Part shown: one piece after another, positions 20,346 to 28,469 of the stretch
Numbering within the stretch: position 1 is the first letter of the stretch
How the letters are laid out: every line of letters begins with the position of its first letter
Assembly (NCBI GenBank): GCA_037200885.1
Contig: JBBCIN010000001.1
Location: 2,294,001 to 2,358,000, forward strand
Origin: PMG-095 sp037200885
Lineage (GTDB): Bacteria > Myxococcota_A > Polyangia > Polyangiales > Polyangiaceae
DNA length: 64,000 nt
Reading direction: 5' to 3'
The notes under the pieces: generated by a model
Database searches by the model: none
The model's input: only the letters and a program-made list of their open reading frames with translations
What the model was told of the DNA's origin: nothing
Translations under genes and position numbers: made by a program

Positions 20346-20801
20346 ATGAAAAGCATCATTAAGAGGTCGGTAGTGCTGGCGGCTGGGGCGGGCATTTTGT
20401 TGGTTGCCGCTGTTTCTTCGGTGAGCGCACACGGCATTAGCGCCGCCGCGGGCAGTCCGGCAGATGGCCTTGCTGCGGCCTGCTTCACTGCCTATTCGGG
20501 TACGGTAACGGCAAATTCAAACTGCAATAACAGCTTGGTCGCCAAAAAATGGGATGTCCCTCTGATGGTCGACAGCCAGGGTTGGAAAGGAGCCACGTAC
20601 GGCGGAAGCAACGTCGGTTGCGTGCTGATTGGAAGTGACCAAGTGGGCAATTCCGTGTCGACCGCCAGCTCTACGCCCATCGGTTGGGCCGGTGGGACCT
20701 CTTCGACCGGCCAAGTCTGGGTGCCCGCTGCGGGCCGGTTGGTCCTGGAGTGCGATCTCGGTACCACGGGTACCTTGACCAACGTCAACTATACCAACTG
20801 A
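20346..20801 (+). CDS. Small exported protein of unknown function
   Basis: A 151-aa protein with a clear Sec signal peptide (MKSIIKRSVVLAAGAGILLVAA, cleavage probably after VSAHG or shortly before). The mature part is small-residue and Thr/Ser/Gly-rich with three Cys that could make disulfides (ACFTAYSG, NCNNSL, GCVLIGS, ECDLG). A beta-rich secreted domain is likely. No family is recognised. The ribosome binding site is weak. It lies just after the 17-bp tandem repeat and 120 bp before the next gene. Confidence 0.8.
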   Translation: MKSIIKRSVVLAAGAGILLVAAVSSVSAHGISAAAGSPADGLAAACFTAYSGTVTANSNCNNSLVAKKWDVPLMVDSQGWKGATYGGSNVGCVLIGSDQVGNSVSTASSTPIGWAGGTSSTGQVWVPAAGRLVLECDLGTTGTLTNVNYTN

Positions 20802-20920
20802 AGCGCCGTGCACGGGCAACACGAAACGCCCGTGAGTTTTGCGACTCGCCATCGAGCTCGGCCACCAGCGCTGGGCTCGATGGCAGTCATCGAAGCGATG
20901 CCAGGCAGTGAGGGAGAGCG

Positions 20921-21589
20921 ATGAGTCGACGGGAAAAGATGGCGCTGTTCGCAATTGCGTTGATGGCCTTGGTAGGTGCGGTCGCAGTAGGGAGTTGGCC
21001 CGCGGCGCGCCCAGCGTCCGAAGACGCCAAGCGTATCGATCTCGCCGAGCGTGAGATTAACGAGCTACGGAACGAGATAAAGGCGCAACGAGCACTCACG
21101 CAGCTCGTCAACGCCGCGCACGCTGCGTCCGTGCAGGCGGCCGCGGCGCAAGCGGCGCAAGCGGCATCAACGGCGCCGGCTGCCACGCAGGCTGTCCCTG
21201 AGTCCGCCCCTGCGCCCGCCAAAGAAGTTTCGACCGAAGACGTGCGCGACTCGTTGAGCGCACGCTTCGTCCAAGAAAATTACGACTCGAATTGGAGCGT
21301 CGTGGCTCGAGGCAAGATTCAAACCCTCTTGGCGGCGGCAATACCGACTGGCGCGCGTGTGCTGTCCGTCGACTGTAAGACCTCGCTGTGCCGGGCCGAG
21401 GTGTCCGAGCCGGACATCGAGTCGCATAAGCAGCTGATCCGCAAGGGGATCACCTCCGCGACCCCGTGGGCGGGCAGCACGATGGTGACGCTCGCCGACG
21501 ACCCGGCCTCCGGTCACATCACGTCGGTGGCCTTCTTTGCGCGCGAGGGCAAAACGCTGGCGCCGGACGACTTAGCGGAGAACCCGTAG
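20921..21589 (+). CDS. Membrane-anchored coiled-coil protein
   Basis: A 222-aa protein with one N-terminal membrane anchor (ALFAIALMALVGAVAVGSW), a coiled coil (RIDLAEREINELRNEIKAQRAL), an Ala/Gln/Pro-rich spacer and a folded C-terminal domain of about 110 aa from KEVSTEDVRDSLSARF. That domain contains a CKTSLCRAEV pair of cysteines, which suggests a periplasmic location. Such anchor-spacer-domain proteins with a K-x-C...C-R-x-E motif are common in myxobacteria but uncharacterised. GGGAGAG upstream of the ATG at 20921 supports the start. Confidence 0.8.
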   Translation: MSRREKMALFAIALMALVGAVAVGSWPAARPASEDAKRIDLAEREINELRNEIKAQRALTQLVNAAHAASVQAAAAQAAQAASTAPAATQAVPESAPAPAKEVSTEDVRDSLSARFVQENYDSNWSVVARGKIQTLLAAAIPTGARVLSVDCKTSLCRAEVSEPDIESHKQLIRKGITSATPWAGSTMVTLADDPASGHITSVAFFAREGKTLAPDDLAENP

Positions 21590-21889
21590 CGCGCGTCGGC
21601 GTCAGTTCTCCGTGCTCGTCCGAGCACAAGCCAGCCGTGTTGTCGGAAGAGACGACTTCCGACGGCTTCGACGTCACGTGAAAGCGCGGTGGAGCGGTGC
21701 GCAGTGAAAATCCTGGTATCATGGCCCCGCGGGATGCGTTGACTACGGGCTTCCTCGCGAGTTCCCAAAGCCTGTCAAAACGCTTCTTACGGAATCCGCC
21801 GCTGCTTGGACCGGGCGTACACAATGTACCAATGAGTGAAAGAGAGCCTTTCGGCGCTTGATTCCTCGCTGAGGTTGCCGGACAAATAT
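21590..21889. other. Intergenic DNA without recognisable gene
   Basis: The stretch between the coiled-coil gene and the E fragment before tail copy 4. No gene, RNA or repeat recognised. Confidence 0.5.
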
Positions 21890-21970
21890 TCCGGCAGCCC
21901 CACCGCTCTGGCGGCACGTCGGCCTTCGAGCGCATCCGGGCCGTGTTGCGCCGGACAACGGCGGGGCATC
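21890..21970 (+). repeat. E repeat, diverged copy before tail 4
   Basis: The end of E is clear (CCGGGCCGTGTTGCG..ACAACGGCGGGGC, 21935-21970). The upstream hairpin part is diverged (CCGGCAGCCCC..). It abuts the fourth rpoC tail, and the junction GCGGGGCATCAAG is the same as at copy 2. Confidence 0.7.
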
Positions 21971-21974
21971 AAGA

Positions 21975-22262
21975 GTGCGTGTTACTCCGGCTGAGCTCAT
22001 CGCTGTCGGCGACGAGTGATGCCATCGCTCACTCCCGACGTGGGAAGTGACGGAAACGAAAAGCGGCCATTCGACGAAACTCGGGTGGCCGTTTCTTCCT
22101 TGTGCGCGCCGTCGCTGCGGAGCCGGTCTTCGGCGGTGAGCGAGGGTCGCTCCCGCGCACACCGAGCAGATTGGGGGACGTCGCCTCTTGGGTGCCGCTG
22201 GGTGTCGTGGGGCCTTCGGCGTCACTTTGCAGTTCGCGCTAGCGTTGAGTACGCGCGGCTTC
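21975..22262 (+). repeat. rpoC-tail repeat, copy 4 (displaced, most diverged)
   Basis: The last 14 codons and stop of rpoC (VRVTPAELIAVGDE, 21975-22019) with mostly silent changes and one V-to-I change. Then come a differently sequenced hairpin (TCACTCCC/GGGAAGTGA, 22029-22050), the conserved terminator stem (GCGGCCA..TGGCC, about 22062-22092) with its T-rich run, and the conserved block to about 22262. Confidence 0.9.
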
Positions 22263-22281
22263 TGCACCATGCCAACTGATA

Positions 22282-22651
22282 TCGGCCGAGCAGCGAGCGT
22301 ACGCCAATCAAGATCAAGCTTGGCACAAGCGGAAAGGCGACCGTATTGCGACCCGATTCGTGCTCCTGTGCGAACTGAAGTCCGGGCGGGCCACTGGGTC
22401 GTTGCGTCAGATCGAGAACGGAAAGCTGCTGGCGGAGTACGTGGTTAACATGGCTGTTCACCATAAGAAGGTTACTCGGCCAGATTGATATTCAGTACCG
22501 CGGTGTTGTGTTCAGTTCTTCGTTTCACGCGCCAAAACGACCTGCCAACGTCCCGTGTACATACGTCACGAATAGCGAAGGAATGAAGAATCTTAGCGTT
22601 ACCTATTGCCGAGATTTAGCGGAGTATCCGCTCAGTCACTTTCTTGTCTGA
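22282..22651 (+). pseudogene. Frameshifted relative of the transposon's D...ELK protein
   Basis: Frame 1 reads RFVLLCELKS followed by QIENGKLLAEYVV and KKVTRP, then a stop at 22486. A one-base shift at about 22483 restores IQYRGVVFSSS, then LSVTYCRD and a stop at 22651. The two parts align along their whole length with residues 95-194 of the protein at 12621-13205: FV.LCELKS, Q..NG, KV..P, RG.VF, S..Y..RD, with no large gap. The N-terminal part before about 22300 is lost at the boundary of tail copy 4. E, L and K are kept, so decay is recent or the frameshift is the main defect. No ATPase partner remains. Confidence 0.8.
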
Positions 22652-22885
22652 GGGTTTCTGGGACCTTTGTCCGACAATCGGGCCTCCGCGGTCTTCGTCG
22701 CTCGCAGCGGAAGCCGGCTACGTTACTAACGTAAGGTTTCTGTGCGGTGCCAGTTGGAGAAATTCGCCAACCAACGCGCTTGCATAGCCCGTGGCAGCCG
22801 GCGAGCTCACGAGCTCCGCCCCGCACACCGTTTGGTCTTCCGACCCCCTTTACGTCAAGCCGCTACAGCATTATTGTCGCACCCC

Positions 22886-23668
22886 ATGAAAGCCAATTTG
22901 GCTCGGGGGTGGATAGTGGGGTGCCTGGTCGCGTGTCTGGGTGCGACCAGTGCAGGTTGTGGTGACAGCGACGACGGCGGCGCCCCACCGCCGCCCACTG
23001 ATTTGCAGCGCGGGACGATGGCCGTGAGCCGCGAAGACGCATGCAACGTGGAGCCCTGGGGTGCCTTGGATGTCCACGAGTCGCTTGGGATCTTGCTGTC
23101 CGTTTTTCCCGGGGGCCACAAACGCGGGACCGATTGCATCCTTGCTGCCCACAATTGCCAGGAGGCTGAAGCTTGCACGGCATTTTTCCTCGCCGACGAC
23201 GACCAATACGAGGCGGAGCTCGAGCAGCTGCCAAAGTGTGGCAGTGAACGGACGGACCATTGCGAAGGCAATGTGGCCAAGTACTGCGTGCAGGACGGCA
23301 GCGGGCCTTTGTACGAGGCGTCGTTTGATTGCGCGCTCGCCGGCGCGACTTGCTTCGAGTGGCAAACGGAATCGGGCGACCGCTGGGCTAACTGCCAAGC
23401 TCCTCAACTCCAGTGCAAAGGGCCGGGCATGTCGTACTGCGATGGCACGCGCGCGGTCGTTTGCGAACAATCCGGCGGCACCCTCAGTCCCCTCAGTCCC
23501 TGGGTTTTCGACTGCGCAGACGCTTGGGGCTCGCACTGCGTCTACGACGTACATGGGGACCCTATCTGCGAAGGGCCCGTGGTCGGCGAGAAGGATTGCG
23601 ACGACGGCATTGACGGCGACGCCGACGGCAAGGTCGATTGCGACGACGAGGATTGCAATTGCAACTGA
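22886..23668 (+). CDS. Cys-rich lipoprotein with acidic Asp-repeat tail
   Basis: A 260-aa lipoprotein. I start at the ATG at 22886, which gives MKANLARGWIVGCLVACLGA and a lipobox SAGC; the upstream in-frame extension from 22742 has no support. The mature part has about 20 Cys in units such as CNVEPWG, KYCVQDGSG and SYCDGTRAVVC. It ends with DCDDGIDGDADGKVDCDDED, a putative Ca2+-binding DxDxDG stretch. It is probably an outer-membrane or surface protein; the function is unknown. It follows about 230 bp of non-coding DNA beyond the effector pseudogene. Confidence 0.82.
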   Translation: MKANLARGWIVGCLVACLGATSAGCGDSDDGGAPPPPTDLQRGTMAVSREDACNVEPWGALDVHESLGILLSVFPGGHKRGTDCILAAHNCQEAEACTAFFLADDDQYEAELEQLPKCGSERTDHCEGNVAKYCVQDGSGPLYEASFDCALAGATCFEWQTESGDRWANCQAPQLQCKGPGMSYCDGTRAVVCEQSGGTLSPLSPWVFDCADAWGSHCVYDVHGDPICEGPVVGEKDCDDGIDGDADGKVDCDDEDCNCN

Positions 23669-23688
23669 AGCCTCTCAGCGTGGATCCT

Positions 23689-24000
23689 CTACGTATTGCT
23701 CCTGCCCTTCACAACGGTGATGCGTCGCAAATCCCGCACCTGGTCGCCTTCGCGAAGCCGCCAAACAAAGCGGACCAGGTCCGAGTCGCGGAGAATGTAC
23801 TCGCCATCGACACGCTCCGCGATGTTCCAAATCGAATCGAGCGCCGTGTTCGCGGTGCCATTGCCGGGGAAACGTGTGCCTTGGCCCGCGGGAGCGGGCC
23901 ACAGTTCCCATGTCAGTGACGTGACGGACGAACGGCACCTCGCCAACGATGACCGAATGCAACGTAGCATCACGCGCGCTAGTCACCCCGTCTGTCACTG
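23689..24000 (-). pseudogene. Fragment of an unknown protein
   Basis: The minus strand reads protein-like sequence split over two frames: TDGVTSARDATLHSVIVGEV in one, then WELWPAPAGQGTRFPGNGTA and VDGEYILRDSDLVRFVWRLR in the next, stopping at 23689. There is no plausible start upstream. I do not recognise the family. It is probably the C-terminal remnant of a gene disrupted upstream; the frame change near 23920 marks decay. Confidence 0.5.
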
Positions 24001-24261
24001 AGAACGCCGTACGCCAACTCCGGCTAACGTACCGCTGTTGGCGCCGGCGTCGAACGCGGGCTCACTCAGAGCTTTGAGACGCGCGCGAGCGCCCTGCCCG
24101 CTTACCCAACCCCAATCAAACTCGCATCCAGCGATGGCAGGATGGTTCAGTTAGCGGGCGCGGTCCGCGCCAGCGTCGCTGCGACTGCGCGAGCGACTGA
24201 AACGAGCTTGCCCCGAGCTTCGTTGGGCGGTTCGCGTCGCAAATTCGGCGAGACCGCTCGT
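24001..24261. other. Non-coding DNA before the E repeat
   Basis: No gene, RNA or repeat recognised. The sequence resembles debris between the frameshifted fragment and the E element. Confidence 0.45.
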
Positions 24262-24384
24262 CGAGCGGGTACAGCCGCCGGGGCCCCCACGTCCGGCGCA
24301 AGCCGGCGTTTGGGGGCCCCCGGCGCGCGCAGCGCGAAGCGCGAGCACGCCGGGCCGTATCACGACGCTTCACGGCGGGGCATC
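24262..24384 (+). repeat. E repeat, intact copy with GNRA-capped hairpin
   Basis: The best-folding E copy. GGGGCCCCC-ACG-CCGGC pairs with GCCGG-CGT-GGGGGCCCC around a GCAA tetraloop (24280-24320). The GCGCGCAGCGC segment and the ACGGCGGGGCATC end (to 24384) follow. The right end supplies the last codons and stop of the convergent lipoprotein gene at 24370-25392. Confidence 0.88.
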
Positions 24385-25392
24385 CACTGCTTGGCCGCAG
24401 CACTGCCACTGTTTCTGCATCCGAGAATTGATGGCCATCTCTTCCTCGTACGAGACGGCGCGGTTGTAGACCAAGAGCTCCGCGATGTACCCGTGGAACT
24501 GATCGCAATAACTGTCGACGTCGCCAGCGAGCGCGTTCGTGAAGTGAATACCGTCGGGCAACGGGAAGCTGTTGGCACCGTCTTCGTATACCGAGCCGTC
24601 CTGCCGCAGCGTTGCTTGCGCGGGACCGTTCGTTCCTGCGGGCGAATGGATCACGGAGATGAAGTGGGGCACGCCGGGCGCGAGGGCAGGGCCGTTGACG
24701 GCATTGGCGTGATTGTTCGCCTCGTATCGGAAGTAAGCAAAGGCCACGAAAAACATGAAGTGGTCGGGCGTACCCATCAATTCGAAGATCTCGGCACAGC
24801 GATCATTTTCGGGCACGGTATCCATTCGCAACATGACGAAGATCGATAGCCCCTGACTGAAGTCGAAGCCCGACGGCACGTCGAAGCCGTCGTCATCGCC
24901 GTCGAAGTAGACGACGCGGCGACCAGCGAGGGCGTTGTCGAGGAGCGTGGGCTGCCGTGAGGTAACCGTCTGCTGCAGCACGAGCCCGTTCGCGGACCGG
25001 TCGTGCCACTTGGTGATCGTGTGACCGTACAATTCTGGTCCGTCGTCAGCGACGAGCCAGAGCGCGAGTCCGTCCATCGGCGGCGGCGTGAAAGCCGTGC
25101 TGCCGCCCGCGCCCGCCTCCGCAGTTCCAGCCGCGCCGCCGCTCGGGGCCGCTCCGGCCGATCCGGCCGATCCGGATGCCTCGCCCGCCGTCGAGTTGCC
25201 GCCGCGTTCTCCGCCGTTGACTCCGCCGCTTGTGGTGATGTCGCTTCCCGCGCTGGCGCCAGCGTTCGCGGAGCTGACTCCCGCGCTCGCGCTCCCGAAC
25301 TCGCGGCTCGGCGCACTGCAGCCGTAGGGAATCGCGCCCAGGACGAGCATTAGCATCAGGAGCGAAGCGCGAAGACGAGCGGCAATCAACAT
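24370..25392 (-). CDS. Lipoprotein with LamG/concanavalin-like domain
   Basis: A 340-aa lipoprotein: signal peptide with lipobox IPYGC, a Ser/Gly/Ala spacer of about 75 aa (GSAGSAGAAPSGGAAGTAEA), then a LamG/ConA-like lectin domain of about 240 aa. The latter shows LALWLVADDGP, KWHDRSANGL, VVYFDGDDDGFD and FHGYIAELLVYNRAV, a typical order for these jelly rolls. It probably binds glycans or protein at the cell surface. The last residues (VDAPP and stop) are encoded by the E repeat, so the original C-terminus may have been slightly altered. Confidence 0.85.
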   Translation of the reverse strand: MLIAARLRASLLMLMLVLGAIPYGCSAPSREFGSASAGVSSANAGASAGSDITTSGGVNGGERGGNSTAGEASGSAGSAGAAPSGGAAGTAEAGAGGSTAFTPPPMDGLALWLVADDGPELYGHTITKWHDRSANGLVLQQTVTSRQPTLLDNALAGRRVVYFDGDDDGFDVPSGFDFSQGLSIFVMLRMDTVPENDRCAEIFELMGTPDHFMFFVAFAYFRYEANNHANAVNGPALAPGVPHFISVIHSPAGTNGPAQATLRQDGSVYEDGANSFPLPDGIHFTNALAGDVDSYCDQFHGYIAELLVYNRAVSYEEEMAINSRMQKQWQCCGQAVDAPP

Positions 25393-25692
25393 CGGCGTAC
25401 TCCCGCGACGTCACCACCGAAAGCGAGCCCAGACATGATTGTCGACAATAGGCGTGAAGTACCGGAGCGACAAGCGAGCCTCGTCCGCTGACGACACGCT
25501 GGCGAAAAACGCGCTGCAGGCTGAGTTGGGGTTGCCCCCGACCGTGCATTGCTCGCCCCTTTGGGGCTACGCGATGCGCTTCGCGATACCCGAAGGGGTA
25601 CTTCCTGCCTCCCCCAAACGCGGGGCTCGCATCATCGAACTGCCTGCTGCGGCGAGACGCGACAGCCGCTGCGCGGTCGACGTCCGGCTGGT

Positions 25693-26259
25693 TCAATGCT
25701 TCAGGATCGCGGCGACGATCGCTTCGCCAGCACTCTCCGCGGAGGCATTGTCATCTGAAGAAGTCCAGTCGCTGCGTTCGAAGCGTTGCGTGAAGGCGGG
25801 TTTAGGCTGGTTCGGCAGAAACACGGTGCAATCGACCACGATGCCATTCCCGCCGCCCGCAACGGTCGCTGTAGCGCTCGCCGCAGTAGCCGCGAGAGCG
25901 CCGGCAACTGGTACGAGCAGCAGCGCCCCGCCCGCCGCTTGGTGCGTGATGGCGGACGGCGAATGCCAATGGCTGATGTAAACGTCGATCCGCGGCGGCG
26001 TTGGGTGATCATATTTTGAAGCGTAGATCTGGCTAGGGATCCCGTGATCCTTCAAGCGATTGCTGATCGTCTCAGCCAGCGTGGCGACGCCGCCGCTCTC
26101 GTCGGCGATGTTCACCTGCTCGCTGATACTGACCATGATCGCGACCTGCTGATGCACGGGCACCTTCCAGTCGAGCAAAGTCGAAGGGCCCGACGCACAA
26201 CCCATGCCCAACGCACCCAACACGCAAGCAACGACGAAGCGCAGTGACCGGCCTACCAT
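25693..26259 (-). CDS. Lipoprotein of unknown function
   Basis: A 188-aa lipoprotein started at the ATG at 26259 (MVGRSLRFVVACVLGALG, lipobox GMGC). The mature domain has strands and helices such as VAIMVSISEQVNI and TISNRLKDHGIP, with IDVYISHWHS in the middle and a hydrophobic Ala-rich stretch (GGALLLVPVAGALAATAASA) that may be a hairpin or membrane-interacting segment. It ends with WTSSDDNASAESAGEAIVAA. This pattern resembles small DUF4410/DUF4136-like envelope lipoproteins, but I cannot assign a family. The 300 bp downstream to the neighbouring gene show nothing. Confidence 0.75.
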   Translation of the reverse strand: MVGRSLRFVVACVLGALGMGCASGPSTLLDWKVPVHQQVAIMVSISEQVNIADESGGVATLAETISNRLKDHGIPSQIYASKYDHPTPPRIDVYISHWHSPSAITHQAAGGALLLVPVAGALAATAASATATVAGGGNGIVVDCTVFLPNQPKPAFTQRFERSDWTSSDDNASAESAGEAIVAAILKH

Positions 26260-26347
26260 CCTAGAATACCGATACAATACTCACCACTGATGGTACAAGG
26301 TTGGTCGACGCGGTTCGACGACGAGCAGCCATGGCGGCCGTGGGCGC

Positions 26348-26385
26348 ACGCCGGGGTGTAGTGCGATGTACAACGGCGGGGCATC
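26348..26385 (+). repeat. E repeat, right-end fragment
   Basis: CACGCCGGGGTGTAGTGCGA followed by TGTACAACGGCGGGGCATC, the conserved right end of E without the hairpin. It ends 3 bp from the stop of the lipoprotein gene at 26389-27483, the same position relative to a minus-strand lipoprotein gene as the copy at 24384. Confidence 0.75.
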
Positions 26386-26388
26386 CCT

Positions 26389-27483
26389 TCAATGGCATGC
26401 GGCGGGATTCGCTAGCTTGCAGTAGCCACCCGTGCACGTCGCCCACGCGAGGCAGCGCGGTCCTTGTTGATCGTCGCAGGACTCGCCGTCTTTGGCTGGG
26501 GCAACACAGGTGCCTTGCGATGCGGAACCCGTGCTGCGACAGAAGCCGCCTGCGGCGCAATCTATGCCATTTGCCCAACCACAGGGTTGACCGGGCGCGG
26601 CGTATTGCGTTTTTCGACAGACCCCACTCGCGCAATAGAGGCCAGCGTGAGCGTCACAAGCATCTTCGGTGCAATTCTCTCCGGCGCTGCGCGGCGACGC
26701 GCAGTGGCCGTCGTTGCAAGCCAACGAATTGGAACAATCCGCACGGTTGTTACACGCTTCCCCGGCTCCTTTCGTTTGTGCGCACACGAGGTTGCTGCAG
26801 ATCAAGCCAGCAGCACATCCGTCGCCACCGCTGCAAGCATCACCAGGACCAGGCGCTGGGCCGCAAACCCCGCAGTCGTAGTCGTCGCTGAGACGACAGT
26901 GGCCGGTTTGACACTGAGCATCATCGCCGCAGCCCGTCCCGTTCGGCAGCGATCCTGATTTCGCGATGCAGGCTGCTAGCGCGGTTGGGTCATCGTTCAG
27001 CCACTCTGCGCAGGTGCTCCGATTCTTTGCGGAGGTGCACGCCTTCAACCGTTCGACGGTTTGACTAGTCCCGGCCAAGGCAAACGACCCCACGCAGTTG
27101 GTGGCCGTCGCCAAGCGCTTCACACACGATGCCTCGTCCTCGAAGTACGACGCGATGAACCAGGAATTGCAGGTCGCGATTTTGTGGCACGTCGCGACTG
27201 CGTACTCAGCACAGGCGGCAGCCGGGTCCTCGTTGGGACCTGTCGCGTCGTCGTTGGGACCACCCGCGTCGTCGTTGGGGCCGCCCGCGTCCGCCCCAGC
27301 ACCAGCGGAGCCGCCGTCCGTGGACGTCGACGTGTTTGCGGCGCCTCCAGCTTCCGACGTGTTTGCGGCGCCTCTTGCTTCCCGAGTGCCATCAGCATCC
27401 CGTACGCTCGAAGCGCACCCCACGCTGGGGATGGCGAGCAGTCCGCATCCTATGAGTGACAGTGTCCCGAACGTCGTTTTCAT
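26389..27483 (-). CDS. Cys-rich lipoprotein with Dickkopf-like repeats
   Basis: A 364-aa lipoprotein started at the ATG at 27483 (MKTTFGTLSLIGCGLLAIPS, lipobox SVGC). After a spacer with repeated GGPNDDA units (DNA repeats near 27228-27290), a helical domain follows. The rest is an array of Cys units: CGDDAQCQTGHC, CSGGDGCAAGLICSNLVC, CNNRADCSNSLACNDGHC and CAAGGFCRSTGSASQGTC. These resemble Dickkopf N-terminal domains that are abundant in Polyangiales surface proteins. The role is probably adhesion or protein binding outside the cell; nothing catalytic is visible. Confidence 0.85.
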   Translation of the reverse strand: MKTTFGTLSLIGCGLLAIPSVGCASSVRDADGTREARGAANTSEAGGAANTSTSTDGGSAGAGADAGGPNDDAGGPNDDATGPNEDPAAACAEYAVATCHKIATCNSWFIASYFEDEASCVKRLATATNCVGSFALAGTSQTVERLKACTSAKNRSTCAEWLNDDPTALAACIAKSGSLPNGTGCGDDAQCQTGHCRLSDDYDCGVCGPAPGPGDACSGGDGCAAGLICSNLVCAQTKGAGEACNNRADCSNSLACNDGHCASPRSAGENCTEDACDAHAGLYCASGVCRKTQYAAPGQPCGWANGIDCAAGGFCRSTGSASQGTCVAPAKDGESCDDQQGPRCLAWATCTGGYCKLANPAACH

Positions 27484-27582
27484 GTAAAGGGTTCGGTCAG
27501 CGGCCAATCCGAGTTGCGAAAAACTCCGCGCTTCGGAAATTGACTGACAGCTGTGCGCGTTGCGAGCTAGCCTGAGGCCTTC

Positions 27583-28344
27583 ATGTGGCGGATTCGAGGT
27601 GGCTCATTCGCAGTCGCGTGGGCGCTCGCTTCCGTCGTTGCTTGCGGAGGGCGAGCGCAAATCGACGGGTCGGGCGACGCGCCCTCGGTCACTGCGGGGA
27701 CGAGCGGCGCGGCCGGCTCGGGAGCGGACACGAGCGCGGATGGGTCGACGCCTACGACGGGCGGCGCGGGCGCCGCGGGCGCTGGCGGCGCTGGCGGCGC
27801 GGGTGCCGCGGAGGCGGACAGCGATCTGAGCAACAGCTGCCCGCAGACTCCGAGCAACCGCGCCTGTCCAACGGCTGAGATCGACATTCGCTTCACGCGC
27901 GACGCGGTCGGCCCGCGTACGGGAGTCTGGGTCGAGCCGCTTCAGATCCCGGACTACACCAACGAGCTTCCTGCAGACCGGCCCGAGGTCGAGCCGTCGA
28001 ACTGGGACCGCTCCCCACTGCCCGCGGGCGCGTGCGTGCTGCGCATCCATGGGCTTCCGGGTAGCTGTTTGCAGCTCGCCCCTTTGTACGTCGGTACTTG
28101 CGCTTCCCTTGCCGACCCGGACTCTCCGCACGTCATCCCGGTCGCCTATTACGAGAAGGATTCTTGTCGGCAGGGCATCGCGCCCGGCTGCCCGAGCGCG
28201 GCCGCTTCGGATTGGAGAAACGGCAATTGGTGGTATCTCGTGGCGCGCGGCGAAGACACCGATTTAGTCGTGTGCGCGCCCGAGTGCGGAACCACGTTTA
28301 ACTCGGGAAAGCATGCTTGTCTGCGCGTGGCGGGCTCAGGCTGA
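27583..28344 (+). CDS. Lipoprotein, unknown beta-rich domain
   Basis: A 253-aa lipoprotein, divergent from the Cys-rich gene with 99 bp between. Signal peptide MWRIRGGSFAVAWALAS with lipobox VVAC, a Gly/Ala spacer (GGAGAAGAGGAGGAGAAEA), then a domain with eight or more Cys (CPQTPSNRACPTAEIDIRF, CLQLAPLYVGTC). No family recognised. Probably an envelope protein. Confidence 0.8.
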   Translation: MWRIRGGSFAVAWALASVVACGGRAQIDGSGDAPSVTAGTSGAAGSGADTSADGSTPTTGGAGAAGAGGAGGAGAAEADSDLSNSCPQTPSNRACPTAEIDIRFTRDAVGPRTGVWVEPLQIPDYTNELPADRPEVEPSNWDRSPLPAGACVLRIHGLPGSCLQLAPLYVGTCASLADPDSPHVIPVAYYEKDSCRQGIAPGCPSAAASDWRNGNWWYLVARGEDTDLVVCAPECGTTFNSGKHACLRVAGSG

Positions 28345-28469
28345 GCGCTGCTCGTGCTCGGCCTTCGAATGGGTAGGGGGCGCTCGACCGAGGTGGACTC
28401 GCTGTCTGTCGGTGGGCGCCAAGGTTGCGCGGCTTGTTTTAGTTTTGAGGACCTATCGGCTGGCGACGC

